NCBI GenBank assembly: GCA_045589235.1
Contig: JAZNOR010000089.1
Span: 1-15,825 of the forward strand
Length of the DNA stretch: 15,825 nt
Direction of reading: 5' to 3'
From: RGIG7332 sp045589235
Lineage (GTDB): Bacteria > Bacillota > Clostridia > Oscillospirales > JAAYXM01
The position numbers were made by a program, and so were the translations under genes. The first letter of the stretch is position 1; every line of letters starts with the position of its first letter. The notes beneath the pieces were generated by a model. That model saw only the letters and a list, made by a program, of their open reading frames with translations, had not been told where the DNA came from and made no database searches. Positions 1 to 5,400 of the stretch are shown here, piece after piece.

Positions 1-1342
1 GCATAGCCATCGGGTCACGACGAACAACACCAACTGCACCTGATGCAGCAGCAGTTGTCTCTGAAGCCATAGCTGAACCTACGAATACACCGTGGTTCCA
101 GTCAAATGACTGATATACGAGCGGAGCAGTCTTAGCACGACGGCCACCGAAGATGATAGCGGAAATTTCCACGCCGTTCGGATCCTCAAAGTGATCTGAA
201 ATGCACGGGCACTGGCTAGCCGGAGCAGTGAATCGGCTGTTCGGATGAGCACCCTTGCCTTCGCCGTCCCACTCAACACCTGTCCAAGTGAGAGCATTCT
301 TCGGCGGGTTCTTATCTAAGCCTTCCCACCCAACTGTGTTATCCTCTAAGTTGTGTACAACGTTTGTGAAGATAGTGTTCTTCTGGCAGGTGAGGAGAGC
401 GTTCGGGTTAGACTTCATATTGGTACCCGGAGCAACGCCGAAGAAGCCTGCTTCAGGGTTGATAGCGCGGAGCTCGCCGTTTTCGCCAACACGCATCCAA
501 GCGATATCGTCACCAACACACCAAATCTTGTAGCCCTTACTCTTGTAGCCTTCCGGCGGGATGAGCATAGCGAGGTTTGTCTTACCGCAAGCTGACGGGA
601 ATGCAGCTGCAACATACTTGGTCTCGCCGTTCGGCTTCTCAAGACCGAGGATGAGCATGTGCTCAGCCATCCAGCCTTCGTTCTTACCCTGGTAAGATGC
701 GATACGAAGAGCGAAGCACTTCTTACCGAGGAGAACGTTACCGCCGTAACCTGAGTTGATACTCCAGATTGTGTTATCCTGCGGGAACTGAACAATGTAA
801 CGCTTCTCTTCGTCGAGATCAGCCTTAGCGTGTAAGCCGTGAACGAAGTCGGTGCTATCGCCGAGAGCGTCGAGAACGTTCTGACCAACGCGAGTCATAA
901 TTGCCATATTGAGAACAACGTAGATAGAATCGGTAAGCTCGATACCAACCTTTGAGAACGGGCTACCAACAGGACCCATGCTGAACGGGATGACATACAT
1001 TGTTCTGCCCTTCATGCAGCCATCATAGAGCTTGCCGAGCATCTCATATGCTTCCTTCGGATCCATCCAGTTGTTTGTCGGACCAGCTTCTTCCTTAGTC
1101 GGAGCGCAGATGAAGGTTCTGCCCTCAACACGAGCGACGTCGTTGACTGCTGTTCTGTGCAAGTAGCAGCCCGGAAGCTTCTCCTGGTTTAATTTAATCA
1201 TTTCACCGGTTGCTACTGCTTCAGCACGAAGTGCCTCAAGCTGTGCCTCACTGCCGTCGATCCAAACAACGGTATCCGGTGTAGTAAGCTGAATCATTTC
1301 TTCAACCCAGCTGTTTACTGCCTGGTTCTTTGTTAAACTCAT
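1..1342 (-). CDS. pckG: Phosphoenolpyruvate carboxykinase, GTP-type (3' end outside window)
   Basis: This cytosolic enzyme interconverts oxaloacetate + GTP and PEP + GDP + CO2. In many fermenters it runs in the carboxylating direction. I translated the minus strand: 447 residues are visible of about 600 usual for the family, so the C-terminus is cut by the window edge. The GTP-type P-loop FPSACGKTN is at residues 248-256, with the Cys (252) that marks this family rather than the ATP-type enzyme. Other family blocks are IPFSMGPVGSP (118-128), NPEAGFFGVAPGT (295-307) and IIFGGRR (396-402). The residue after FGGRR is Ala, where animal enzymes have Pro. The start is ATG at 1342, with GAAAGGAGC 9-17 nt upstream. 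It has its own promoter at 1381-1409. Codon use is strongly biased (AAG, TTC, CTC, ATC), unlike the 2700-5372 genes, which suggests high expression. Confidence 0.96.
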   Translation of the reverse strand, partial: MSLTKNQAVNSWVEEMIQLTTPDTVVWIDGSEAQLEALRAEAVATGEMIKLNQEKLPGCYLHRTAVNDVARVEGRTFICAPTKEEAGPTNNWMDPKEAYEMLGKLYDGCMKGRTMYVIPFSMGPVGSPFSKVGIELTDSIYVVLNMAIMTRVGQNVLDALGDSTDFVHGLHAKADLDEEKRYIVQFPQDNTIWSINSGYGGNVLLGKKCFALRIASYQGKNEGWMAEHMLILGLEKPNGETKYVAAAFPSACGKTNLAMLIPPEGYKSKGYKIWCVGDDIAWMRVGENGELRAINPEAGFFGVAPGTNMKSNPNALLTCQKNTIFTNVVHNLEDNTVGWEGLDKNPPKNALTWTGVEWDGEGKGAHPNSRFTAPASQCPCISDHFEDPNGVEISAIIFGGRRAKTAPLVYQSFDWNHGVFVGSAMASETTAAASGAVGVVRRDPMAM

Positions 1343-1380
1343 TTTAAATTTGCTCCTTTCGTTGCACTTTTATACTTTAT

Positions 1381-1409
1381 ATTATATTAAATGTTGGTAA
1401 ATTTTGCAA
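1381..1409 (-). promoter_or_regulatory. Sigma-A promoter of pckG
   Basis: On the minus strand, TTGCAA (1409-1404), a 17-bp spacer and a perfect TATAAT (1386-1381) lie about 40 nt upstream of the pckG start codon. This gives a leader of roughly 30 nt. The -35 box lies inside an inverted repeat (see 1401-1418). Confidence 0.8.
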
Positions 1410-1418
1410 TAGCAAAAT
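1401..1418. repeat. Inverted repeat overlapping the pckG -35 box
   Basis: ATTTTGC-AATA-GCAAAAT is a perfect 7-bp inverted repeat with a 4-nt centre. It covers most of the pckG -35 hexamer and lies 37 nt downstream of the rsmA stop. It could be a repressor operator. As a terminator for rsmA it would be poor, because the stem has only two G-C pairs and no U-run follows. A chance palindrome in AT-rich DNA is also possible. Confidence 0.4.
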
Positions 1419-1454
1419 GACGAAAATTCATAAATTGTTAAACTCTTATCAAAA

Positions 1455-2324
1455 TTACTTGGATTTCAGCTCTTTGTGTAGTAAATTCGCCATATCTGCG
1501 AATTGTGAAATCGACAAAGTTTCACCGCGTACAGATGGAGAAATTCCTGCATGTTCCATAATTTCAGAAAGTTCGGCTTTTGTAAAATCATTTCCAAATG
1601 CAGAGAAAAGGCCATTTATTAACTGTTTTCGTCTTTGCGCAAATGATGCGCGAACAACGCGGAAGAATAGCTTTTCGTCATATAATTCTACAGGTGGAGC
1701 CTTTCTGACTTTCAAATAGACGACTGCACTGTCAACCTTCGGCTGCGGAATAAAACAGCCGCGCGGCACGTCAAATAGAATTTCAGGCTCGGAGTAATAA
1801 TTAACAAAAACTGTGAATGCGCCGTAATCCGCACTTCCGGGTGAGGCACATAAACGATGTGCGACTTCTTTCTGCATCATAACGGTTATTGAATCAAAAA
1901 GATGACTTTCTAAAAGATGCGATAAAATTGGCGTTGTGATGTAGTAGGGAAGATTTGCGCAAACACTTTTCTTAAGCCCTGCAAAGTGCTCTGAAACCAA
2001 TTCTTCAAGGTTAAGCTTTAGTATGTCCTCAAAAATAACTGTTGTGTTATCACGATCACCTAACGTTTCTTCAAGTACCGGAACTAAAGCGCGATCAATT
2101 TCTACTGCTACAACTTTTTTTGCAGCAAAAGATAATTCACGCGTAAGACAACCGATACCGGGCCCAATTTCTAAAGCACCGACAGTTTCATCAATTCCCG
2201 ACTGCGCAACGATTTCCTGCGGAACCCAGGCAGCAGTTAAAAAGTTCTGCCCGAGTGATTTTGAAAAGTGAAAGCCATGCCTTTCTAATATTTCCCTAAT
2301 AGTTCCTATGTTATTCAAATTCAT
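1455..2324 (-). CDS. rsmA: 16S rRNA (adenine1518-N6/adenine1519-N6)-dimethyltransferase
   Basis: RsmA/KsgA uses S-adenosylmethionine to dimethylate the two adjacent adenines of the 16S rRNA helix 45 loop late in 30S assembly. The protein has 289 residues, normal for the family. The N-terminal FSKSLGQNFL (residues 19-28) is the family hallmark. The SAM-binding motif I is ALEIGPGIGCLTREL (50-64), the acidic motif II is VAVEID (72-77), and the catalytic NLPYYITTP (124-132) carries the target-base clamp N-L-P-Y. The start is ATG at 2324, with GGAG at 2336-2333 and 8-nt spacing. The ribosome binding site follows directly on the U-tract of the tRNA terminator (2337-2374), so expression probably depends on read-through or on a promoter I cannot see. 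It is followed by pckG, which has its own promoter. Confidence 0.96.
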   Translation of the reverse strand: MNLNNIGTIREILERHGFHFSKSLGQNFLTAAWVPQEIVAQSGIDETVGALEIGPGIGCLTRELSFAAKKVVAVEIDRALVPVLEETLGDRDNTTVIFEDILKLNLEELVSEHFAGLKKSVCANLPYYITTPILSHLLESHLFDSITVMMQKEVAHRLCASPGSADYGAFTVFVNYYSEPEILFDVPRGCFIPQPKVDSAVVYLKVRKAPPVELYDEKLFFRVVRASFAQRRKQLINGLFSAFGNDFTKAELSEIMEHAGISPSVRGETLSISQFADMANLLHKELKSK

Positions 2325-2336
2325 AAAAACAACTCC

Positions 2337-2374
2337 AAAAAAATAACCTGCAAAGGTTTCTCCTTTGCAGGTTA
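2337..2374 (-). terminator. Intrinsic terminator after the tRNA pair, abutting the rsmA ribosome binding site
   Basis: A perfect 13-bp stem (2344-2356 with 2362-2374; stem core CCTGCAAAGG) encloses a 5-nt loop. On the minus strand it is followed at once by seven T (2343-2337). It lies 5 nt past the encoded CCA of tRNA-Glu. The next bases, 2336-2333, are the GGAG of rsmA, so the hairpin could also act as a leader attenuator for that gene. Confidence 0.88.
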
Positions 2375-2379
2375 ATGCG

Positions 2380-2454
2380 TGGTGACCCGTAGGAGAATCG
2401 AACTCCTGTTACCGCCGTGAAAGGGCGGTGTCTTAACCGCTTGACCAACGGGCC
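2380..2454 (-). tRNA. tRNA-Glu (anticodon TTC)
   Basis: Read on the minus strand this is a 75-nt cloverleaf with encoded CCA (2382-2380). The acceptor stem is GGCCCGT with ACGGGTC. The anticodon stem is CCGCC/GGCGG with loop CTTTCAC, giving TTC at 2421-2419. The T-arm is AGGAG-TTCGAAT-CTCCT and pairs perfectly. It is co-transcribed with the tRNA-Met upstream and followed by the intrinsic terminator. Confidence 0.97.
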
Positions 2455-2462
2455 AAATTTAC

Positions 2463-2482
2463 GGAAGCGCTTTTGCGCTTCC
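2463..2482. repeat. Hairpin between the two tRNA genes
   Basis: GGAAGCGC-TTTT-GCGCTTCC is a perfect 8-bp stem with a 4-nt loop. It lies in the 35-nt spacer between tRNA-Met and tRNA-Glu. No T-run follows on either strand, so it is not a conventional terminator. A role in tRNA precursor folding or in shielding the 3' end during processing would fit; that is inference. Confidence 0.6.
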
Positions 2483-2489
2483 AATTAAA

Positions 2490-2566
2490 TGGTAGCGGCA
2501 ATTGGATTTGAACCCATGACCGCTCGGGTATGAACCGAGTGCTCTAGCCAGCTGAGCTATGCCGCC
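2490..2566 (-). tRNA. tRNA-Met, elongator (anticodon CAT)
   Basis: Minus-strand 77-nt cloverleaf with encoded CCA (2492-2490). The anticodon stem is CTCGG/CCGAG around loop TTCATAC, so the anticodon is CAT. It lacks the three consecutive G-C pairs of the initiator anticodon stem and has no 1-72 C-A mismatch, so it is not the initiator. The loop matches elongator Met (TTCATAC) rather than the lysidine-type Ile-CAT (CTCATAA). Two oddities are visible: position 1-72 is a G-U wobble, and the T-stem has an A-G mismatch (2503 opposite 2515). It is the first gene of the tRNA transcript. Confidence 0.93.
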
Positions 2567-2588
2567 ATATCGCCATAAAGCAAGAGTT

Positions 2589-2617
2589 ATTCTACTATAA
2601 ATTTGAGCTTTTGTCAA
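2589..2617 (-). promoter_or_regulatory. Strong sigma-A promoter of the tRNA-Met/tRNA-Glu transcript
   Basis: Consensus TTGACA (2617-2612), a 17-bp spacer and TAGAAT (2594-2589) lie on the minus strand, about 20 nt upstream of tRNA-Met. A- and T-tracts just upstream of the -35 (2619-2640) resemble an UP element, which is common for stable-RNA promoters. Confidence 0.9.
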
Positions 2618-2699
2618 CAGTTTTTTGAAAAAAACTTGAAAATGTTTAAGAAAACGAAAAAATGGCGAAACTAAAAATAAAAATGAGAGCTGATTTATT

Positions 2700-3401
2700 A
2701 TGCGCAAAACTTTAATTCTAATACTTATTATGTCTTTTTTTATGCAATTTAGTTGTGCAAACAATGAAGATTTTTATCTGAACATAAAAATTCCGCCGGA
2801 AAAGCTTGTTCCGAACACATTAAATGCTGTTTTATACGAAAATGAAAGCAAAGTTTTCAGCGTTGACCTTACTCCCAAATTTGCAGATGACAGTAAAATA
2901 TTTTGGGAATGTGTTCCGCCTTATGCAAAGTTGACTTATGCGGGGAAAAGTTGCACTTTAACAGCAAAGCAAAGAGGAGATGTGGTGTTGATTGCACGTT
3001 ATGAAAACGGCGCATCTTGCGAGATTAAAATCAAAATTCTTCCGCAGAAAACCGAGATTTCAATTGAGGGAGAGCGCGATACGATTAAAATAGGTGAGCA
3101 GGCGATATTCACGGCGCACACAGAACCGGAAAGCTCGGTTAAATGGCATGTGGAGTGCGGCGATATAGCGCGTGCATCATATGGTGGCAGTAAATGCAAA
3201 ATTTCCGCTAAATCTGCGGGGCAGGTGAAGATAGCAGCGATTGCGGAAAATGGGGAAAAAGCAATGAAAACGCTTATTATAGCTCCGCCTGATGAAATGA
3301 ATATTGCACTGTTCGGAACGGTTTTGGCAATCGGCGCAATTTCAATTCTTGCAATTGCTTTGATTTTATATTTAAAAATGAGGTCAGAAGATGAAAAGTA
3401 A
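2700..3401 (+). CDS. Exported membrane-anchored protein with two Ig-like repeats
   Basis: This 233-residue protein is not a recognised named gene. Residues 1-20 form a signal peptide. C19 is preceded by QFS, which is not a proper lipobox, so cleavage after S-C-A (18-20) by signal peptidase I is likelier. Two bacterial-Ig-like units of about 80 residues follow, each with a W, a Cys just after it, then G-x(2)-C-x-[LI]-[TS]-A-K and a G-x-V-x-I-A strand. Unit 1 has W69, C71 and C85; unit 2 has W149, C153 and C166. The Cys pairs could form disulfides. A C-terminal transmembrane helix (about 202-226) leaves a charged RSEDEK tail in the cytoplasm. The start is ATG with a weak GAGAG 11-15 nt upstream. 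No convincing promoter is visible. The 3' end overlaps the next gene by 11 nt. Function is unknown; envelope sensing or scaffolding is possible. Confidence 0.8.
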   Translation: MRKTLILILIMSFFMQFSCANNEDFYLNIKIPPEKLVPNTLNAVLYENESKVFSVDLTPKFADDSKIFWECVPPYAKLTYAGKSCTLTAKQRGDVVLIARYENGASCEIKIKILPQKTEISIEGERDTIKIGEQAIFTAHTEPESSVKWHVECGDIARASYGGSKCKISAKSAGQVKIAAIAENGEKAMKTLIIAPPDEMNIALFGTVLAIGAISILAIALILYLKMRSEDEK

Positions 3402-3747
3402 ATTTAAATGCATTGTAACCGGAGTTTGTGCGGGATTACCGAATGGATTTTTCGGTGCAGGCGGCGGGATGATTTTAGTTCCGTTTTTTTGCAAGTGGAT
3501 AAAAATACCAGAGCGTGAGGCGTTTGCAACCTCGGTTTCGGTGATTCTTCCGATGTCGGTTGTGTCTGCGATTGTTTATCTTATGCGAGCAGATTTTGAG
3601 TTTGGGCAGTCTGTTCCCTTTCTCGTCGGTGGTCTTGTAGGCGGAATTTTATCAGGTCTTGTATTTAAAAAAGTCCCAACCGGACTGCTTCGAAAAGCAC
3701 TTGGACTTTTTATAATTTACGGTGGAGTGAGGAGTTTATTCTTTTGA
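3391..3747 (+). CDS. TauE/SafE family permease, N-terminal half-size subunit
   Basis: TauE/SafE (DUF81) proteins are membrane permeases linked to export of sulfite, sulfonates and other anions. They usually have about 250 residues built from two similar halves. This gene encodes only 118 residues with four likely transmembrane helices (about 7-17/27-35, 47-65, 75-93, 103-118). The first-half glycine motif is GAGGGMILVPF (22-32), followed by the ATS segment at 46-48. The start is ATG inside the last codons of the upstream gene, with GAGG at 3380-3383 (7-nt spacing). The stop overlaps the start of the second half by 4 nt. The two subunits most likely assemble into one permease. The substrate cannot be told from sequence. 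Confidence 0.86.
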   Translation: MKSKFKCIVTGVCAGLPNGFFGAGGGMILVPFFCKWIKIPEREAFATSVSVILPMSVVSAIVYLMRADFEFGQSVPFLVGGLVGGILSGLVFKKVPTGLLRKALGLFIIYGGVRSLFF

Positions 3748-4094
3748 AGTTTATTGCAGCAATATTATGCGGAATACTATCGGGCTTTGGAATCGGCGGA
3801 GGCACGCTTCTTATAATTACAATGACGAGTTTTCTCGGAATATCGCAAACGGCGGCGCAGGGGATAAATCTTCTCTATTTCATTCCAACAGCAGGGGCGT
3901 CGCTTTTTGGGCATATTAAGAATAAAATGATAAACTTTGAAGTGTTTTTATGGACTGCAATTCCCGGCACGGTTGCAACGCTTGTAAGTGCACTTGTATT
4001 CGGCAAACTGGATAAAGGAATATCAAAGAAAATTTTTGGCGGGTTTCTTTTGATAATAGGAGTAAGTGAGCTTTTTCGAAAAAGTAAAAAATAA
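3744..4094 (+). CDS. TauE/SafE family permease, C-terminal half-size subunit
   Basis: This 116-residue membrane protein repeats the layout of the gene before it. It has GIGGGTLLIITM (16-27) in place of GAGGGMILVPF, then a second helix pair with QGINLLYFIPTAG (39-51), and a closing segment (96-112) similar to the end of the first half. It starts with TTG within a TTGA stop/start overlap, preceded by GAGGAG at 3729-3734 with 9-nt spacing, so translation is probably coupled to the first half. No in-frame ATG gives a complete first helix. The intact ribosome binding site and clean overlap argue for a real gene split rather than a sequencing frameshift. Confidence 0.85.
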   Translation: MKFIAAILCGILSGFGIGGGTLLIITMTSFLGISQTAAQGINLLYFIPTAGASLFGHIKNKMINFEVFLWTAIPGTVATLVSALVFGKLDKGISKKIFGGFLLIIGVSELFRKSKK

Positions 4095-4141
4095 CTTGTT
4101 AACAAAGAGTGGATGTGATAATATTAAAATGGTGATTATAT

Positions 4142-5047
4142 ATGAAAAGATTTATTGCAATTTTACTGATTTTTCTTTTGTGTTCATGCAGTGCAAAGCC
4201 TGTTCAAGAATCATACTTTGCAATGGATACGCTTATGTTAGCGACGATATATGGAAAAGCAGATGTTGAAGAGATTATAATGGAATATGATGATATTTTT
4301 TCGCCCACAAAGCAGACAAGCACACTCTCAAAATACAACAGGGGCGAGTGGGTACATAATGAAATTTTTGATGATGTTTTGTTCCGTGCAGGGCAGTTAT
4401 CGCAGAAAACGGATGGAGCATTTTCACCAAATCTCGGGCATTTGATTGATTTGTGGAATCGAGAATATGTTCCGAGTGAAGCAGAAATAAATGAAGCACT
4501 TTCAAAACAAAAGAAAATAAATTTAAGCGCGATAGTTAAAGGCGCACTTTCAGATGCAATTTTAAAGGAGCTTTGTGACAAAGGAGTCGAGCGTGCAATT
4601 TTATCTCTCGGCGGCAATGTAATAGCGCACGGCACGAGGAGTGACGGAAGTGATTGGATTGTTGGTATCCGTGATCCCGATGGTGCTGAAAATGAATACA
4701 TTGCAACAATCGGAGTACAAGATAAATTTGTTGTATCATCGGGAGATTATGAACGCTATTTTGAAGAGGAAGGCGTGCGCTATCACCATATATTAGACCC
4801 GAAAACAGGATATCCCGCAAAGAGTGATTTACGCTCTGTTACCATAATTTCAAATGACGGCGCCCTTGCGGATGCTTATTCAACCGCGCTTTTTGTTATG
4901 GGAAGTGAAAAGGCGCTTGATTTTTGGGAGAAAGAGCGCGATTTTGAAATGATTCTGGTAACTGATAGTAAAATTATAGTCACAGAAGGAATAGATAATT
5001 TTAACGTAACCGATGAGGGGTATGAGTATGAAGTGGCGCGCAGGTGA
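4142..5047 (+). CDS. apbE: ApbE-family FAD:protein FMN transferase, lipoprotein
   Basis: ApbE enzymes cleave FAD and attach FMN through a phosphoester bond to a Ser/Thr of extracytoplasmic proteins such as RnfG/RnfD, NqrC or FMN-binding-domain proteins. The protein has 301 residues. It is an exported lipoprotein with lipobox L-C-S-C, the lipidated Cys being C16. Family motifs are FAMDTLM (26-32), KG (133-134) in the helix before the core, LSLGGNV (154-160), HHILDPKTGYP (215-225) and a metal/catalytic block NDGALADAYSTALFVMG (238-254). Residues 100-134 are compressed compared with typical members, and the usual DLG before KG reads NLS. GGTGAT six nt before the ATG serves as ribosome binding site. 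A weak promoter-like TTGTTA-17-TAATAT precedes it (4096-4124), but read-through from upstream is likelier. Its end overlaps the next gene. Confidence 0.93.
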   Translation: MKRFIAILLIFLLCSCSAKPVQESYFAMDTLMLATIYGKADVEEIIMEYDDIFSPTKQTSTLSKYNRGEWVHNEIFDDVLFRAGQLSQKTDGAFSPNLGHLIDLWNREYVPSEAEINEALSKQKKINLSAIVKGALSDAILKELCDKGVERAILSLGGNVIAHGTRSDGSDWIVGIRDPDGAENEYIATIGVQDKFVVSSGDYERYFEEEGVRYHHILDPKTGYPAKSDLRSVTIISNDGALADAYSTALFVMGSEKALDFWEKERDFEMILVTDSKIIVTEGIDNFNVTDEGYEYEVARR

Positions 5048-5372
5048 TTTTTTTGTTATAGCTATTGTGTTGGTTTGCGCTTTGGCAATATGGGCATACC
5101 CTATGTTTTCTGAGCACGGCGGAAAAGCGCAGATAAAGCAGGGGGAGGAAATAAAAACAGTTTCGCTTAACAAAGCTGAAACGCTAGAGCTTGACGGCGC
5201 TACTGTGCGGGTTTTTGAGGGTAAAATAGCAATCACAGAATCAAGCTGTCCCGACAAGGTTTGCGTAAAAACAGGTGAAATTTCAAAAAAAGGCGAGTCG
5301 ATTGTGTGCGTACCCAATGGAATTATTATAACAATCGAGGGAACGCGCGCAGTCGATGCGGTTGCAAATTAA
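5028..5372 (+). CDS. NusG_II-domain membrane-anchored protein
   Basis: This small protein has an N-terminal signal anchor (about residues 8-26) and an extracytoplasmic domain of the NusG_II family. The family is named for similarity to NusG domain 2 and is not a transcription factor. Its hallmark SSCPDKVCVKTGEI is at residues 72-85 (C74 and C79 in a CPxxxC arrangement). Homologues often sit beside apbE or Rnf-type genes in Firmicutes, but their job is not settled. I chose ATG at 5028 (114 residues) because GAGGGG at 5015-5020 has 7-nt spacing to it. The earlier ATGs at 5013 and 5022 sit on or against that site. It overlaps the apbE end by 20 nt, which implies translational coupling, and it is the last gene before the terminator. 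Confidence 0.85.
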   Translation: MKWRAGDFFVIAIVLVCALAIWAYPMFSEHGGKAQIKQGEEIKTVSLNKAETLELDGATVRVFEGKIAITESSCPDKVCVKTGEISKKGESIVCVPNGIIITIEGTRAVDAVAN

Positions 5373-5400
5373 AAAAAGAGGTCATCTGACCTCTTTTTTT
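5371..5400. terminator. Bidirectional intrinsic terminator
   Basis: Seven A, the stem GAGGTC/GACCTC with loop ATCT, then seven T (5394-5400) form a structure symmetrical on both strands. It ends the 2700-5372 operon on the plus strand and the VanW-DUF975 operon on the minus strand. Both flanking stop codons (5370-5372 and 5401-5399) run into its A/T tracts. Confidence 0.93.

Noticed and set aside
415..888. 157-codon open frame on the minus strand within pckG
   Set aside because: It lies in another frame of the PEP carboxykinase gene, has a Ser/Thr/Arg-rich composition typical of out-of-frame reading and lacks a ribosome binding site.
2700..2760. Lipobox at C19 of the Ig-repeat protein
   Set aside because: The residues before the Cys are Q-F-S, which lack the aliphatic -3 residue of a lipobox; a signal peptidase I site after S-C-A fits better.
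3740..3750. Frameshift breaking one full-length TauE/SafE gene
   Set aside because: The second half has its own well-spaced GAGGAG site and a TTGA coupling overlap, and each half begins and ends at a domain boundary, so a natural split is likelier.
5028..5372. Transcription factor NusG
   Set aside because: The protein has a signal anchor, no NGN domain and no KOW motif; only the NusG_II-like extracytoplasmic domain is present.
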